DNA of 64,000 nt from Pseudomonas umsongensis (GCF_002236105.1 NZ_NIWU01000007.1:1-64000), one strand, 5' to 3'. Shown: positions 34,848 to 44,566, counted from the first letter of the stretch. Numbers and translations: made by a program. Notes: a model not told the origin generated them from the letters alone.

Positions 34848-37800
34848 TTAGCGAGAGGATTTGGCCAGCAGCGTATACACGCACGGCAACACAAACAGCG
34901 TAAACAGCGTCCCAATCGACATCCCGGTGGCAATGACCGTACCGATATCGAACCGGCTCACCGCGCCGGCCCCCGTGGCGATGATCAACGGCACCATGCC
35001 GAATACCATTGCCGCCGTGGTCATCAATACCGGGCGCAGGCGAATGGCCGCGGCTTCCTCCACCGCTTCGCGGGGCGTCAGGCCCCTGTCCTTGCGCAGC
35101 TGGTTGGCGAATTCGACGATCAGGATGCCGTGCTTGCTGATCAGGCCGATCAACGTCACCAACCCGACCTGGGTATAGATGTTCATGCTCGACCAGCCGA
35201 GGAACAGCGGCAGCAAGGCGCCGCAGATCGACAGCGGGACGGTCACCAGGATCACCAGCGGATCGCGAAAGCTTTCGAACTGGGCCGCCAGTACCAGGAA
35301 GATGATCGCCAGTGCCAGGCCAAAGGTCACCCATAGTGCACTGCCTTCCTGGACGTATTGCCGCGATGCACCGGCATAGTCGAAGGCAAAGCCCGCCGGC
35401 GCTTCTTCCCGGGCGATCTGACGCACGGCGTCGATGGCCTCGCCCATGCTGACCAGCGGCACCCCGGAAAGAATCGCCGAGTTGAGTTGCTGGAACTGGT
35501 TCAGTTGCCGAGGGCGCGCCCGGTCGGTCACGGTGATCAGGGTCGAGAGGGCGAGCAGTTCGCCCTGGGTGTTCTTGACGTAGTAGTTGTTCAGCCAGTC
35601 AGGGTTATCCCGGAAGGGGCGTTCGACCTGGGCAATGACTTTGTAACTGCGGCCATCCACGGTGAAACGGTTGATTTCCGCCTCACCCAGCAACGTCGCC
35701 AGTGTCCCGCCCAAATCCTGCATCGACACGCCCATCTGGGCCGCCTTGGCACGGTCGATATCCACCACCACTTCAGGTTTGTCAAAGGCCAGGTCGACGT
35801 CGACGAAGGCGAATTTACCGGACTCCATCGCGCGTTTTTTCACCCGGTCGACCACTTGCAGCAGTAACTCGTAATCGTTGGCCGTGTTGACGACGAACTG
35901 GAACGGCAGACCCTCGCCGGTACCCGGCAGGGAAGGCAGGTTGAAGCCGAATACCTGCAAGCCTGAAATGCTCTCCAGCTTGGCCTGAACCTCGGGCAGG
36001 ATCTCCATTTGCGTGCGACTGCGCTCGTTCCAGGGCTTGAGAAGGAAACCGCCAATACCCGATTGCACACCGTTGAAGCCGTTGATCTGGAACGACGAGT
36101 AGTACTCGGGAAACGCCTTGAAGATCGTGATGAACTCGTCGGTGTAGGTGTTCAAATAGTCGAGGTTGGTCGGTTGCGGTGCGCTGGCCAGCATGAAGAT
36201 GATGCCCTGGTCCTCATCCGGCGCGAGCTCTGACTTGGTGAACTTGAGCAGCACGGGAATCAGGCACAGCACGATGACAGCGAACACCAGCACCACCGGC
36301 CGGGTGTTGAGGGTGCCGTGGAGCATTGTCTGGTATCGGCGCTTGAGGCTTTCGAAAATCAGGTCAAGGCGATGGGCCAGGCCCGTGGGGTTTTCGTCGT
36401 GACGCAGCAGCAGGGCGCACATCATCGGCGACAGGGTCAGGGCGACGATGCCGGAAATCACCACCGCACCGGCCAGGGTCAGGGCGAACTCCTTGAACAG
36501 CGCCCCGGTAAGGCCCGTGAGGAAGCCGATCGGCGCATACACCGCCGCCAGGGTGATGGTCATCGAGACCACCGGCATGGCGATCTCCCGGGCGCCCTCG
36601 ATGGCGGCATCCAGCGGCGTCTTGCCTTCCTCGATGTGGCGGTGGATGTTTTCCACCACCACGATGGCATCGTCCACCACCAGGCCGATGGCCAACACCA
36701 TCGCCAGCAGGGTCAGCAGGTTCAGCGAGTAACCCATCATCTGCATGAAGAACATCACGCCGATCATGGACAACGGAATGGTGACCACCGGGATCACCAC
36801 CGAGCGCAACGCACCGAGGAACAGGAACACCACCACGATCACGATCAGCACCGCTTCAAACAGGGTCTTGATCACTTCGTTGATCGAGGCCTGGATGAAC
36901 AGCGTCGCGTCGTAGGCGATTTCCGCCTTCAGGTTCGGTGGCAGTTGGGCCGTAAGCTCCGGCATGATCTTGCGCACTTCCTTGATCACGTCGAGGGGGT
37001 TGGCCGCAGGCGTGGCCTTGATGCCGATGTACACCGAGGGCGTACCGCCGAACGAGCTGATGGTGTCGTAGTTTTCCGCTCCCATCTCGACCCGCGCGAC
37101 ATCGCGCAGCAGCACGCGACTGTCACCTTCGACCTTGAGCGGGATCGCGGCGAAGGCTTCGGCTGATTTGAGCTCGGTATTGGCGCTAATGCTGGTGACC
37201 ACGTACTCACCTTTCACTTCGCCCGCGGCGGAAAGGAAGTTGTACTGGCGCACCGCGTTGGTCACGTCGCTGGCGCTGAGGCCGAAACCGGCCAGCTTCA
37301 CCGGGTCCAGCCACAGGCGCATGGCGAAGACCTGGTTGCCGAGAATCTCGGCTTCGGCCATGCCTGGCAGGGTTGCCAGCTTCGGCTGGATGACGCGCGA
37401 CAGGTAATCGGTAATCTGCGGGTTGCTCAGCTCCTTGCTGGAGAAGCTGATGTACATCAGCGCCGAGGCGTCGGCAGCTTCCTTGCTCAGCACCGGGTCT
37501 TCGGCATCCTGGGGCAGGCGGTTCTTGACCTCGTTGGCCTTGGCCAGCAGTTCGGTGAACAAGCGGTCGCTGTTGGAGCCGATGCGTGCGTAGATCGAGA
37601 TCACCGAGAAATTCTGCCGACTGACCGAAGTCATGTAGTCGATACCTTCGGCACTGGCCAGGCTCTGTTGCAACGGTTGCGTGATGTAGCCCTGGATGGT
37701 TTCGGCGTTGGCCCCGGGGTAGGCGGTGGTGACCGTGATCAGGGCGTTTTCCATTTGTGGGTACTGGCGCAGCGGCAGCTTGCTCCAGGCCTGGAAGCCC

Positions 37801-37871
37801 AGCAGCACAATCAACAGGCTGACCACGGTGGCGAGCACCGGGCGACGGATGAACGGGTCGGTAAAAGCCAT
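34848..37871 (-). CDS. mexW: RND multidrug efflux permease MexW
   Basis: A 1007-residue proton-driven inner-membrane exporter. FIRRPVLATVVSLLIVLLG opens the protein. The proton-relay Asp pair is in GLVVDDAIVVVENIHRH, and Lys is in GLISKHGILIVEFANQ. The gene lies between the colRS-linked kinase genes and the DUF1513/imelysin operon, as mexVW does in P. aeruginosa (PA4374-PA4375). There MexVW exports quinolones, tetracycline, chloramphenicol and erythromycin through OprM. No channel gene is present here either. The symbol rests on this neighbourhood as well as the sequence. Confidence 0.85.
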   Translation of the reverse strand: MAFTDPFIRRPVLATVVSLLIVLLGFQAWSKLPLRQYPQMENALITVTTAYPGANAETIQGYITQPLQQSLASAEGIDYMTSVSRQNFSVISIYARIGSNSDRLFTELLAKANEVKNRLPQDAEDPVLSKEAADASALMYISFSSKELSNPQITDYLSRVIQPKLATLPGMAEAEILGNQVFAMRLWLDPVKLAGFGLSASDVTNAVRQYNFLSAAGEVKGEYVVTSISANTELKSAEAFAAIPLKVEGDSRVLLRDVARVEMGAENYDTISSFGGTPSVYIGIKATPAANPLDVIKEVRKIMPELTAQLPPNLKAEIAYDATLFIQASINEVIKTLFEAVLIVIVVVFLFLGALRSVVIPVVTIPLSMIGVMFFMQMMGYSLNLLTLLAMVLAIGLVVDDAIVVVENIHRHIEEGKTPLDAAIEGAREIAMPVVSMTITLAAVYAPIGFLTGLTGALFKEFALTLAGAVVISGIVALTLSPMMCALLLRHDENPTGLAHRLDLIFESLKRRYQTMLHGTLNTRPVVLVFAVIVLCLIPVLLKFTKSELAPDEDQGIIFMLASAPQPTNLDYLNTYTDEFITIFKAFPEYYSSFQINGFNGVQSGIGGFLLKPWNERSRTQMEILPEVQAKLESISGLQVFGFNLPSLPGTGEGLPFQFVVNTANDYELLLQVVDRVKKRAMESGKFAFVDVDLAFDKPEVVVDIDRAKAAQMGVSMQDLGGTLATLLGEAEINRFTVDGRSYKVIAQVERPFRDNPDWLNNYYVKNTQGELLALSTLITVTDRARPRQLNQFQQLNSAILSGVPLVSMGEAIDAVRQIAREEAPAGFAFDYAGASRQYVQEGSALWVTFGLALAIIFLVLAAQFESFRDPLVILVTVPLSICGALLPLFLGWSSMNIYTQVGLVTLIGLISKHGILIVEFANQLRKDRGLTPREAVEEAAAIRLRPVLMTTAAMVFGMVPLIIATGAGAVSRFDIGTVIATGMSIGTLFTLFVLPCVYTLLAKSSR

Positions 37872-37885
37872 TGGGGGTTCCTTGA

Positions 37886-39034
37886 TCAGTCAGCGCGTGG
37901 CTGACTGTTCTTTTCGGCCAGGGTCTTGTCGTCGCTGATGGCGATGTGCGCACCGTTGTCCAGTTTGATCTGGCCGGCCGTGACCACCTTTTCGCCGTTC
38001 TGCAGACCTTTGGTAATCACCACCTGCCCGTCGCGGCGTTCACCGGTTTCAATGAACCGCCGTTCAGCGATCAGGATCGGCTGGCCCTTGTCGTCTTTTT
38101 CGAGGCTGCCGTCTTCAGCCTTCTTCTCTGCAACGACATACAGGGAGTTGCCGTAGAGCGTGTAGGTGATCGCGCTTTCCGGCACGACGATGCTCGGCCG
38201 CGGGTTGGGCAACATCACCTGCAGGCTGGCGAACATGCCTGGCAGCAGCTTGCCATCGGGGTTGGCCAGGGTCGCGCGGACCTGCATGTTGCGCGTGCTG
38301 TTTTCCAGTTTTGGGTTGATCGCACTGATGGTGCCGGGGAAGGTCTGGGACGGGTAGGCGGCGACGATGATTTCAACCGGCTGGCCAATGGCGATCTTTG
38401 GCACCGACTGCTCTGGCACGAAAAAATCGACGTAGAGGCTGCTGAGGTCTTGCAGGGTGGCAATCATGGTGCCACTGGCCAGGTAGTCGCCAACGTCCAC
38501 CTGACGAATGCCGATGGTCCCGCTGAAGGGGGCGACGATGCTTTTTTTGCCCAGCGCAGCCTTGAGTTGGTTGACCGTGGCCTTGCTCTTTTTCAGTACC
38601 GCCGACAGTCGATCGAACTCGCCTTTGGAAATGGCCTGGCTGCCCACCAGCTGGCTTCCGCGACCGTAATCGAGTTGGGCCAGCCCGAGGTCGGCCAGGG
38701 CGGTTTCGAGGAGAGCGCTTTCCACGGCGCTGTCCAGGCGCAGGAGCGGTTGACCGGCTTTGACTTTCTGCCCCGACTCGAACTGCAGATCGACCACCGT
38801 GCCATCGGTCTCCAGGCTCAGGTCTACGCCTTGCAGCGCCTTGAGGGTGCCTACGGTAGGCAGCCTGGCTTGCCAGGGCCGTTCGATGGCCGTGGCCACG
38901 GCGACGCTGATCGGCGGTTTTGGCGCGGAGAAGCCCTGAATCATCGTATAGATGGAGAAGGCTTTGTAACCGGCCAGGACCAGCACGATCAGCAGAACAA
39001 CACCCAACATGATCAGCATGCGGCGACGCAGCAT
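37886..39034 (-). CDS. mexV: RND efflux periplasmic adaptor MexV
   Basis: A 382-residue membrane-fusion protein. An N-terminal anchor (MLIMLGVVLLIVLVLAGYKAF), then the lipoyl half LETDGTVVDLQFESGQKVKAGQPL, a short coiled coil, and the matching half KSIVAPFSGTIGIRQVDVGDYL are visible. The C-terminal domain contains VVPESAITYTLYGNSLYVV. It is 14 bases upstream of mexW on the same strand and co-transcribed. It has a shorter hairpin than the adaptor at 5442. Confidence 0.87.
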   Translation of the reverse strand: MLRRRMLIMLGVVLLIVLVLAGYKAFSIYTMIQGFSAPKPPISVAVATAIERPWQARLPTVGTLKALQGVDLSLETDGTVVDLQFESGQKVKAGQPLLRLDSAVESALLETALADLGLAQLDYGRGSQLVGSQAISKGEFDRLSAVLKKSKATVNQLKAALGKKSIVAPFSGTIGIRQVDVGDYLASGTMIATLQDLSSLYVDFFVPEQSVPKIAIGQPVEIIVAAYPSQTFPGTISAINPKLENSTRNMQVRATLANPDGKLLPGMFASLQVMLPNPRPSIVVPESAITYTLYGNSLYVVAEKKAEDGSLEKDDKGQPILIAERRFIETGERRDGQVVITKGLQNGEKVVTAGQIKLDNGAHIAISDDKTLAEKNSQPRAD

Positions 39035-39127
39035 ATTTCCAGTTCCTTGGAGAAATCAGGTGAGACAGTTGGGCACATTACCGCGAGTGGGAAGGGGAAT
39101 CCAATGGCTGATTTTTGTCGGTTCCGG

Positions 39128-39204
39128 AAAAGATCGCAGCCTGCGGCAGCTCCTACAGGTGTACACATGACCCTGTAGGAGCTGCCGCAGGCTGCGATCT
39201 TTTT
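39128..39204. repeat. Perfect 32-base inverted repeat (GATCGCAGCCTGCGGCAGC family)
   Basis: The arms at 39128-39159 and 39173-39204 are perfectly complementary around a 13-base loop. One end carries a T run. Related copies lie at 63325-63406 and, as a single half, at 51138-51168. It separates mexV from the DUF1513 gene and probably also terminates transcription of the latter. Confidence 0.85.
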
Positions 39205-39213
39205 GGGCCTGAC

Positions 39214-40314
39214 TCAAGCCATCAAATGCAGATGGTTGTCCCAGAGCCCCGCCGGCAGTTCCAGCGGTTTGGCGAGCAGATTTGCCTGGCGGCAATCGTA
39301 GTACCGGCAGCGTCCCTGGCCCGAGGTCACGACGAATCCGTCGGCCACCGCGCCCACTCCGGCGCAATCGGGCAGTGGCGCGTCCAGGCGCACTTCGCCG
39401 CTGTCCAGGTCCCAGATGAAAAAGCGGTTGCCCCGAGGCGCGGTCAGCGCGACCAGGCGCAAGTCGCTGTGCACCGCAACGCTGGCGGTGTAGTGCCCCA
39501 TGGCTTGCAACTGATGCTCCGGCACCGGGAACGCCACGAACGGCTGGCCCGGACGCTTGATCGCCAGCAGCTCCGAATGCTCGTGGGATGCCCCCATGAA
39601 TTGCTGGCCGGCGACGATGGTGCCGTCGCTGGCAATGCCCAGGTGACGCACGCTGTTCATCTGCTGGCCGAGGGTTTCCTTGCTCAGCAGGGTGCCGTCG
39701 CGCTGCATTAGGACCAGGCTCGGCTCCATGGCATTGAGGTTCATCTCGACCCGGCTTTCGGCTTCGGTGCGGATGCCGCCGTTGGCCACCACCAGGGTCT
39801 CGCCATCGGGCATCCACGACACTTGATGCGGGCCGATGCCGTGGGTGGAAATCTCGCCGCTGTGCACCAGGCGTTCGCCTTCGAACGTGTACACGCCGAG
39901 CAGGCCGCGACCCGGATCGGTGGTGTCGTTTTCGGTGGCGTACAACCAGCCACCGCTGTGGTGAATCACCGCATGACCGTAGAAGTGCCGGTTCGGCTGA
40001 GACGTCACGGTTTGCAGGAGCGTGCCGTCACGCAGGTCGATCAGGTAGCTCTCGGTGCCCGGACGCCGGGCAACGAACAGCGCGATCGGCAGCGTCGGGT
40101 GATTGATGATGTCATGGCAGCGCTGGCCGACCTGGGTGGCAAACACCCGGGTGCCGTCCAGCCGGTAACCGACGGCGTAGTGCTTGCCGTCGGTATCGTC
40201 CCGCGCCGAGAGCAGCAGCGGGCTTTTATCCTTGTGCCTGGACAGCGTCCAGCCGCCCAGTGACACCGCACCCAGCAGCAAACTCCCTAATTTCAGAGCC
40301 TGGCGTCGTAGCAT
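39214..40314 (-). CDS. DUF1513 protein with Tat-like signal
   Basis: This exported protein of about 366 residues begins with a twin-arginine-type signal (MLRRQALKLGSLLLGAVSLGG). The mature part has repeated beta-propeller-like strands (GHAVIHHSGGWLYATEND, HQVSWMPDGETLVVANGG, VRHLGIASDGTIVAGQQFMG). ATG 40314 follows GAGGGCGAG. An in-frame ATG at 40329 overlaps the imelysin stop and is also possible. It is the last gene of the imelysin operon. A role in periplasmic iron handling is inferred from the neighbours only. Confidence 0.85.
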   Translation of the reverse strand: MLRRQALKLGSLLLGAVSLGGWTLSRHKDKSPLLLSARDDTDGKHYAVGYRLDGTRVFATQVGQRCHDIINHPTLPIALFVARRPGTESYLIDLRDGTLLQTVTSQPNRHFYGHAVIHHSGGWLYATENDTTDPGRGLLGVYTFEGERLVHSGEISTHGIGPHQVSWMPDGETLVVANGGIRTEAESRVEMNLNAMEPSLVLMQRDGTLLSKETLGQQMNSVRHLGIASDGTIVAGQQFMGASHEHSELLAIKRPGQPFVAFPVPEHQLQAMGHYTASVAVHSDLRLVALTAPRGNRFFIWDLDSGEVRLDAPLPDCAGVGAVADGFVVTSGQGRCRYYDCRQANLLAKPLELPAGLWDNHLHLMA

Positions 40315-40328
40315 GGAACTCGCCCTCA

Positions 40329-41393
40329 TCAGTCACCGTCGTTGGCGTTGAAGCCCAGTTGGATGCCCAGCGCCTTCGCCAGCTCGCCTTCGTGCAGGCG
40401 GTGGACCACGTTGATGCTGTCGTAGAGATCATTGAGTTGCTGGCGACCGGCGTCGTCGTTGAGCATTTGGGTCAACGAGCGCTGGCTGCTGGCGAACAGT
40501 TTCAACGAAGCGGCGTAGGCCGCGTCGATCTTGTCGGCCAATGGCTTCTGGTCGCTTGGCAACAGGCCGCGCAGGCCTTTGTTGTCGACACCTTCCCATA
40601 CCGTTCTGGCCGCAGCGAGGCTGGCCTCCAGGGCGGTCAGGGACGACTGGCTGCGCCAGGCATCGGCCTGGAACGGCTGCGGCACGCCTTTGCTCTGGCG
40701 GCCCATCGGTGTGCCGAGCTTCTTCTTCAAGGTATCGAGGGCGGTCACCTGCACGCGCAACAGATCGGCGATTGCTTCGTGGGAGTCGGCGTAGCGCTGG
40801 TTCGGGAACTTGCTCATTTGCGCGAGCATGCCGTCGGTGTTGTTCCAGCTTTTGAGGATTTCTTCGGCCAGCTGTTTCTGACGCTCGCCAATGGCGATCA
40901 GCAGCGGGCAGTACTTGGCCTTCTGCTCGGCGTTGGCCACATCAGGCTTGCTGTCGAACAGGATGTATTCGTAGGCCGACAGGCCTTGGACCACCACGCT
41001 GGATTTGGCCAGTGCAGCAGCATCGATCTGCGGTTGTGCAGTGACCAGTTGCTCGACCTGGCGGCCGACCAGGTTCTTCTTGTCGGGCCAGAACTGCACC
41101 TGCCAGGCACGGTTGCCCTCGGCCAGCGGACCAATCAGCAGCGGTTGCAGTTCGGCCCAGGCTTTTTGCGCGTGCAGGAAGTCGGCGCGGGCGGTTTCGA
41201 GATTTGCCTTGCCTTCGCAGTAGGCGAGGGCGCTGACGGCCAGCTGGCGGTCGGCTTCAACCCAGCGGGTATAGGTCGGCAGAATCACCGACTTGGCGAT
41301 CGCAGCCGAAGTGACGGCCTGCGGGTCCTGTGGCGAGCAGGCGCCCAAGGCTAGCGCGGCAAGGCTGGTGAACAACAATTTGGGACGGAACAT
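40329..41393 (-). CDS. Imelysin-family lipoprotein lacking the motif His
   Basis: A 354-residue lipoprotein (lipobox LGAC, Cys19) of the imelysin/IcmP-like family, mainly helical. The family motif GxHxxE appears as GLSAYEYILFD, where the His is replaced by Ser. A metal-binding or peptidase role like that proposed for canonical members is therefore doubtful. Envelope position is expected. It lies between the di-heme and DUF1513 genes. The upstream frame extension is rejected because MFRPKLLFTSLAALALGAC is a clear signal. Confidence 0.88.
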   Translation of the reverse strand: MFRPKLLFTSLAALALGACSPQDPQAVTSAAIAKSVILPTYTRWVEADRQLAVSALAYCEGKANLETARADFLHAQKAWAELQPLLIGPLAEGNRAWQVQFWPDKKNLVGRQVEQLVTAQPQIDAAALAKSSVVVQGLSAYEYILFDSKPDVANAEQKAKYCPLLIAIGERQKQLAEEILKSWNNTDGMLAQMSKFPNQRYADSHEAIADLLRVQVTALDTLKKKLGTPMGRQSKGVPQPFQADAWRSQSSLTALEASLAAARTVWEGVDNKGLRGLLPSDQKPLADKIDAAYAASLKLFASSQRSLTQMLNDDAGRQQLNDLYDSINVVHRLHEGELAKALGIQLGFNANDGD

Positions 41394-41419
41394 GTCGGGC
41401 TCCCGCGGGAAGATGGGTA

Positions 41420-42847
41420 TTAAAGGGAATTCAAGAACGCCAACAACGCAGCGCGCTGCTCGGCATTGAAAGACAAAACCTGTTGTTGCGCCGCTTTTGC
41501 CTCGCCGCCATGCCAGAGCACAGCTTCGAGCAGGTTGCGGGCGCGGCCGTCGTGCAGGAACTGGGTGTGGCCACTGACGGCTTGAGTCAAACCAATGCCC
41601 CACAACGGCGGGGTACGCCAGTCGCGCCCTCCGGCCTGGAATTCGGTGCGGTTGTCGGCCAGGCCATCGCCCATGTCATGCAGCAGCAGATCGCTGTAGG
41701 GGCGAATCACTTGATTGGCCAATTCAGCTTCGGCGGCGTCGGCGGCGGTGGTGTACTTGGGTGTGTGACAGGACTGGCAACCGGCCTGGTAGAACAGGGT
41801 CTTGCCGGCCAGCACTTGCGGCGTGCCGACATCGCGGCGCGCCGGTACGGCGAGGTTACGGGTGTAGAACAGCACCAGGCGCAGGATGTTGTCGCTGACT
41901 TCCGGCTCGCCATCGGGGCCGTTGCCACTGGGTGCCTGCTTACAGGCCGTTTGCGCGTCGGTGCAGTCGTCAAAGGGCCTCAGGTGGGTCGTGAGGCCCA
42001 TGTCACCGGAAAACGCATGGACATTTTGTTGATTGAGGTTCGGCTGCCCGGCTTTCCAGCCAAATCGCCCGAGCACGGTTTTCTGCTGCACATCATCCCA
42101 GACCCGGTTCGGGCGCCCGGCGATGCCGTTTTTCGCTTTGGCCTGCGCGTCCGCATTCGCCAGGATGGCCTCTTCAGGAATGGCTTCCAGCAAGCCCAGG
42201 CCGATCATCGGAGGTGCGACACGGGCCGAGAAGCGCGTGTCGGGGTGCATCGGGCCGTAGTTCAGCTGGGTGATGTTCAGGCTCGGCTTGCGCAGTTCCA
42301 CTTCGGTGCCGTCCTTGAAGCGAACCATCACCGGCGAGTAGTCGACCCGCACCTTGCCTTCCGGCGTCACGCCGGGCACGGCCATGTCCTGGAACTGCCC
42401 GCCATACACGGGCTCCGGTACGACACCCTGTTGCTCGATGACTTTGGCGTAGGCTGGGGTGTCGGGAATCGACAGGCGTATCAGCATCGACACGGCATTG
42501 CGCGCATCTGGCGCAGGCGGGTGACCGCGGCCGTCCTTGATATGGCAGCCCTGGCAGGCATTGGTGTTGAACAGCGGACCGAGGCCGTCGCGAGCGGTGG
42601 TGGTCGACGGAGCGATCACCCAGGGATTACGAAAAAAGCTATTGCCGACACTGAAGTCCACACGCCGCGATGGCGGCAGGTTAGCGGAGGGCAGCGAAAA
42701 GGCGTTCTGATCGGTCTTGCGCACGGTCGTACCGCCGCCGGAGCGGGCTTCACCGGGTTCAGCCTGGGTGAATTTCGGGGCGTCATCGCAGGCACTCAGG
42801 CCCAGGGCCAACAACAGTGCGGACAAGCGAAGAGGCAGCGAGGGCAT
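41420..42847 (-). CDS. Di-heme (DUF1111/thiol-oxidoreductase-like) lipoprotein
   Basis: A 475-residue exported protein with lipobox LSAC (Cys near residue 19). Two c-type heme sites, NACQGCHIKDGRG and GCQSCHTPKYTT, fall near residues 105 and 355. The second belongs to a cytochrome-c-peroxidase-like C-terminal domain (ELANQVIRPYSDLLLHDMGDGLADNR). The family is described as di-heme oxidoreductase. A role in ferrous/ferric redox beside imelysins is inference from context. ATG 42847 follows AGGATGTCTG. Confidence 0.88.
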   Translation of the reverse strand: MPSLPLRLSALLLALGLSACDDAPKFTQAEPGEARSGGGTTVRKTDQNAFSLPSANLPPSRRVDFSVGNSFFRNPWVIAPSTTTARDGLGPLFNTNACQGCHIKDGRGHPPAPDARNAVSMLIRLSIPDTPAYAKVIEQQGVVPEPVYGGQFQDMAVPGVTPEGKVRVDYSPVMVRFKDGTEVELRKPSLNITQLNYGPMHPDTRFSARVAPPMIGLGLLEAIPEEAILANADAQAKAKNGIAGRPNRVWDDVQQKTVLGRFGWKAGQPNLNQQNVHAFSGDMGLTTHLRPFDDCTDAQTACKQAPSGNGPDGEPEVSDNILRLVLFYTRNLAVPARRDVGTPQVLAGKTLFYQAGCQSCHTPKYTTAADAAEAELANQVIRPYSDLLLHDMGDGLADNRTEFQAGGRDWRTPPLWGIGLTQAVSGHTQFLHDGRARNLLEAVLWHGGEAKAAQQQVLSFNAEQRAALLAFLNSL

Positions 42848-42939
42848 CAGACATCCTGCAAGACGAGCAAAACAAGGGCGCAAAGTCTAACAGGGGATGG
42901 GAATTTGAATAAGAGGAATTATCGTTCGCTTAGGCAGAT

Positions 42940-43067
42940 GATCGTTCCCACGCTCCGCGTGGGAATGCCTCAACGGACGCTCCGCGTTCGGCTTTTGATT
43001 TGGGACGCGGAGCGTCCCGGGCTGCATTCCCACGCAGAGCGTGGGAACGATCAGCGTGGGAACGATC
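42940..43067. repeat. Long palindromic repeat (GATCGTTCCCACGC family)
   Basis: Inverted copy of the element at 34735-34847, with a partial duplication of the right end (a second GTGGGAACGATC at 43056-43067). It lies between the two operon genes icmP and the di-heme gene. Confidence 0.8.
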
Positions 43068-43090
43068 GGCAACCGAAGAGCCAGCGGTGA

Positions 43091-44446
43091 TCAGAACTCG
43101 TGATCAGCGTTGTCCGGGTTCAGGTCGCTGATGCCCAGTTTGCCAGCGGCGGCTTCGATCGAACCGGTCTGCTTGACCAGGGATGCGATGGCGTCACGGA
43201 CGATCTGGTTGCCGGCGGTGTTGCCGGCAGCGATCAGCTGGTCGTAGTGCTCACCCTTGTTGGCGTGGTCGACGATGACCTGCATCTTGGCTTCGGTGGC
43301 AGCCAGGTCGGCTTTCAATGCTGTGTCTGCCGCTGGATCGACCTTGGCCACCAGGGACGACAGGCTGGCGCCGGTCATCTTGCTGCCGTCGACACGGGTG
43401 TATTCGCCCAGGTACACGTTACGAATGCCTTTGGCATCGTAGAACTGCGAGTTGTGGGTGTTGTCGCTGAAGCAGTCGTGTTCGTCTTCCGGGGAGTTGG
43501 CTTCCAGGGAAACCTTCATGCGCTCGCCCGCCAGTTCGCCCAGGGACAGGCTGCCCATCCCGAACAGCATTTTGCGCAGGCCGCTTTCAGCCGGTTCCGC
43601 TTCCAGGGTGGCGCGGTAGTTGTCGGCCACGTTCGGCTTCCAGTTACCGACCATTTCTTCCAAGTCGCTGACCAGCAATTGAGTCACGGATTTCAGGTAG
43701 GCGCGGCGACGATCGTTGTGGCCGCCAGTGGCGCCTTTGCCTTCCAGGTAGTCGGAAGCTGGACGGTTGCCGGCGCCAGGGCCGGTGCCGTTCAGGTCCT
43801 GGCCCCAGAGCAGGAATTCGATGGCGTGGTAGCCGGTGGCGACGTTGGCCTCGGAACCGCCCAGCTCGTTCAGGCTGGCGAGTTTTTCCGGGGTGATGTC
43901 CTTCACGTCGACCTTGTCTTCGCCGACCTGGATTTCAGTATTGGCGATGATGTTGGCCGTGGCGCCAGGGTTACCCAGTGCGTGCTCGTAGGATTTGTCG
44001 ACGTAGTCGATCAGGCCTTCGTCCAGTGGCCAGGCGTTCACTTGGCCTTCCCAGTCGTCGATGATGGTGTTGCCAAAGCGGAACACTTCGCTCTGCAGGT
44101 AAGGAACGCGAGCAGCGATCCAGGCGGCCTTGGCGGCTTTCAAGGTGTCGGCGTTCGGCTTCGCGAGGAAGGCGTCGACGGCGCTTTGCAGGGTTTTCGC
44201 AGTAGATTCGGCATCGCTGTAGACCGCGAAAACCATGTCGGCATAGTGCGCGACAACGGCTTTGGCAGCCGCTTCGTCGACTTTGCTGGCAGCGGCAGGT
44301 GCAGCAGCTGGTGCGACTGGGGCGGCGGCAGTGCTGGCCGTTGGCGCAGGAGCGGCCGCTTTTTCTTTGTCTTTGCCTTCACCGCAACCGGCGAGGGAAA
44401 TTGCGATGGCCAACAGACTGGCGGTAGCCAGAGGCATACGAATCAT
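43091..44446 (-). CDS. icmP: Imelysin-family lipoprotein (IcmP-like)
   Basis: A 451-residue lipoprotein (lipobox LAGC) with an Ala/Pro-rich spacer after the signal. The family motif is intact as GYHAIEFLLWGQDLNGTGP near residue 205. IcmP of P. aeruginosa was described as an insulin-cleaving outer-membrane metalloprotease. Current views favour iron-related binding for many imelysins. It is the first gene of the four-gene operon (PA4370-PA4373 order). A perfect inverted repeat lies 56 bases upstream. ATG 44446 has AGGA nine bases upstream. ATGs at 44455 and 44437 are alternatives. Confidence 0.88.
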   Translation of the reverse strand: MIRMPLATASLLAIAISLAGCGEGKDKEKAAAPAPTASTAAAPVAPAAAPAAASKVDEAAAKAVVAHYADMVFAVYSDAESTAKTLQSAVDAFLAKPNADTLKAAKAAWIAARVPYLQSEVFRFGNTIIDDWEGQVNAWPLDEGLIDYVDKSYEHALGNPGATANIIANTEIQVGEDKVDVKDITPEKLASLNELGGSEANVATGYHAIEFLLWGQDLNGTGPGAGNRPASDYLEGKGATGGHNDRRRAYLKSVTQLLVSDLEEMVGNWKPNVADNYRATLEAEPAESGLRKMLFGMGSLSLGELAGERMKVSLEANSPEDEHDCFSDNTHNSQFYDAKGIRNVYLGEYTRVDGSKMTGASLSSLVAKVDPAADTALKADLAATEAKMQVIVDHANKGEHYDQLIAAGNTAGNQIVRDAIASLVKQTGSIEAAAGKLGISDLNPDNADHEF

Positions 44447-44501
44447 GGCGAACATCCTGCTTCGAGAGGGGGTGGAATAACGCGTCCGGCGCGCAAAAGT
44501 G

Positions 44502-44532
44502 ACACATAATGCAAATCTTTCGCATTATGTGT
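44502..44532. promoter_or_regulatory. Perfect inverted repeat at the imelysin-operon promoter
   Basis: ACACATAATGC (44502-44512) and GCATTATGTGT (44522-44532) are perfect 11-base arms around a 9-base spacer. They are placed 56 bases before the icmP start. The iron-regulated orthologous operon suggests a Fur-type site, but the match to the 19-base Fur consensus is only moderate. Confidence 0.6.
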
Positions 44533-44566
44533 AAAGGGTTGTGGTTGGAAATATTTCTTATTCACT

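Noticed and set aside
36318..37166. His-rich plus-strand frame antisense to mexW
   Set aside because: The His runs are the reverse reading of Val/Met/Ile codons in the permease membrane helices, so it is an artefact.
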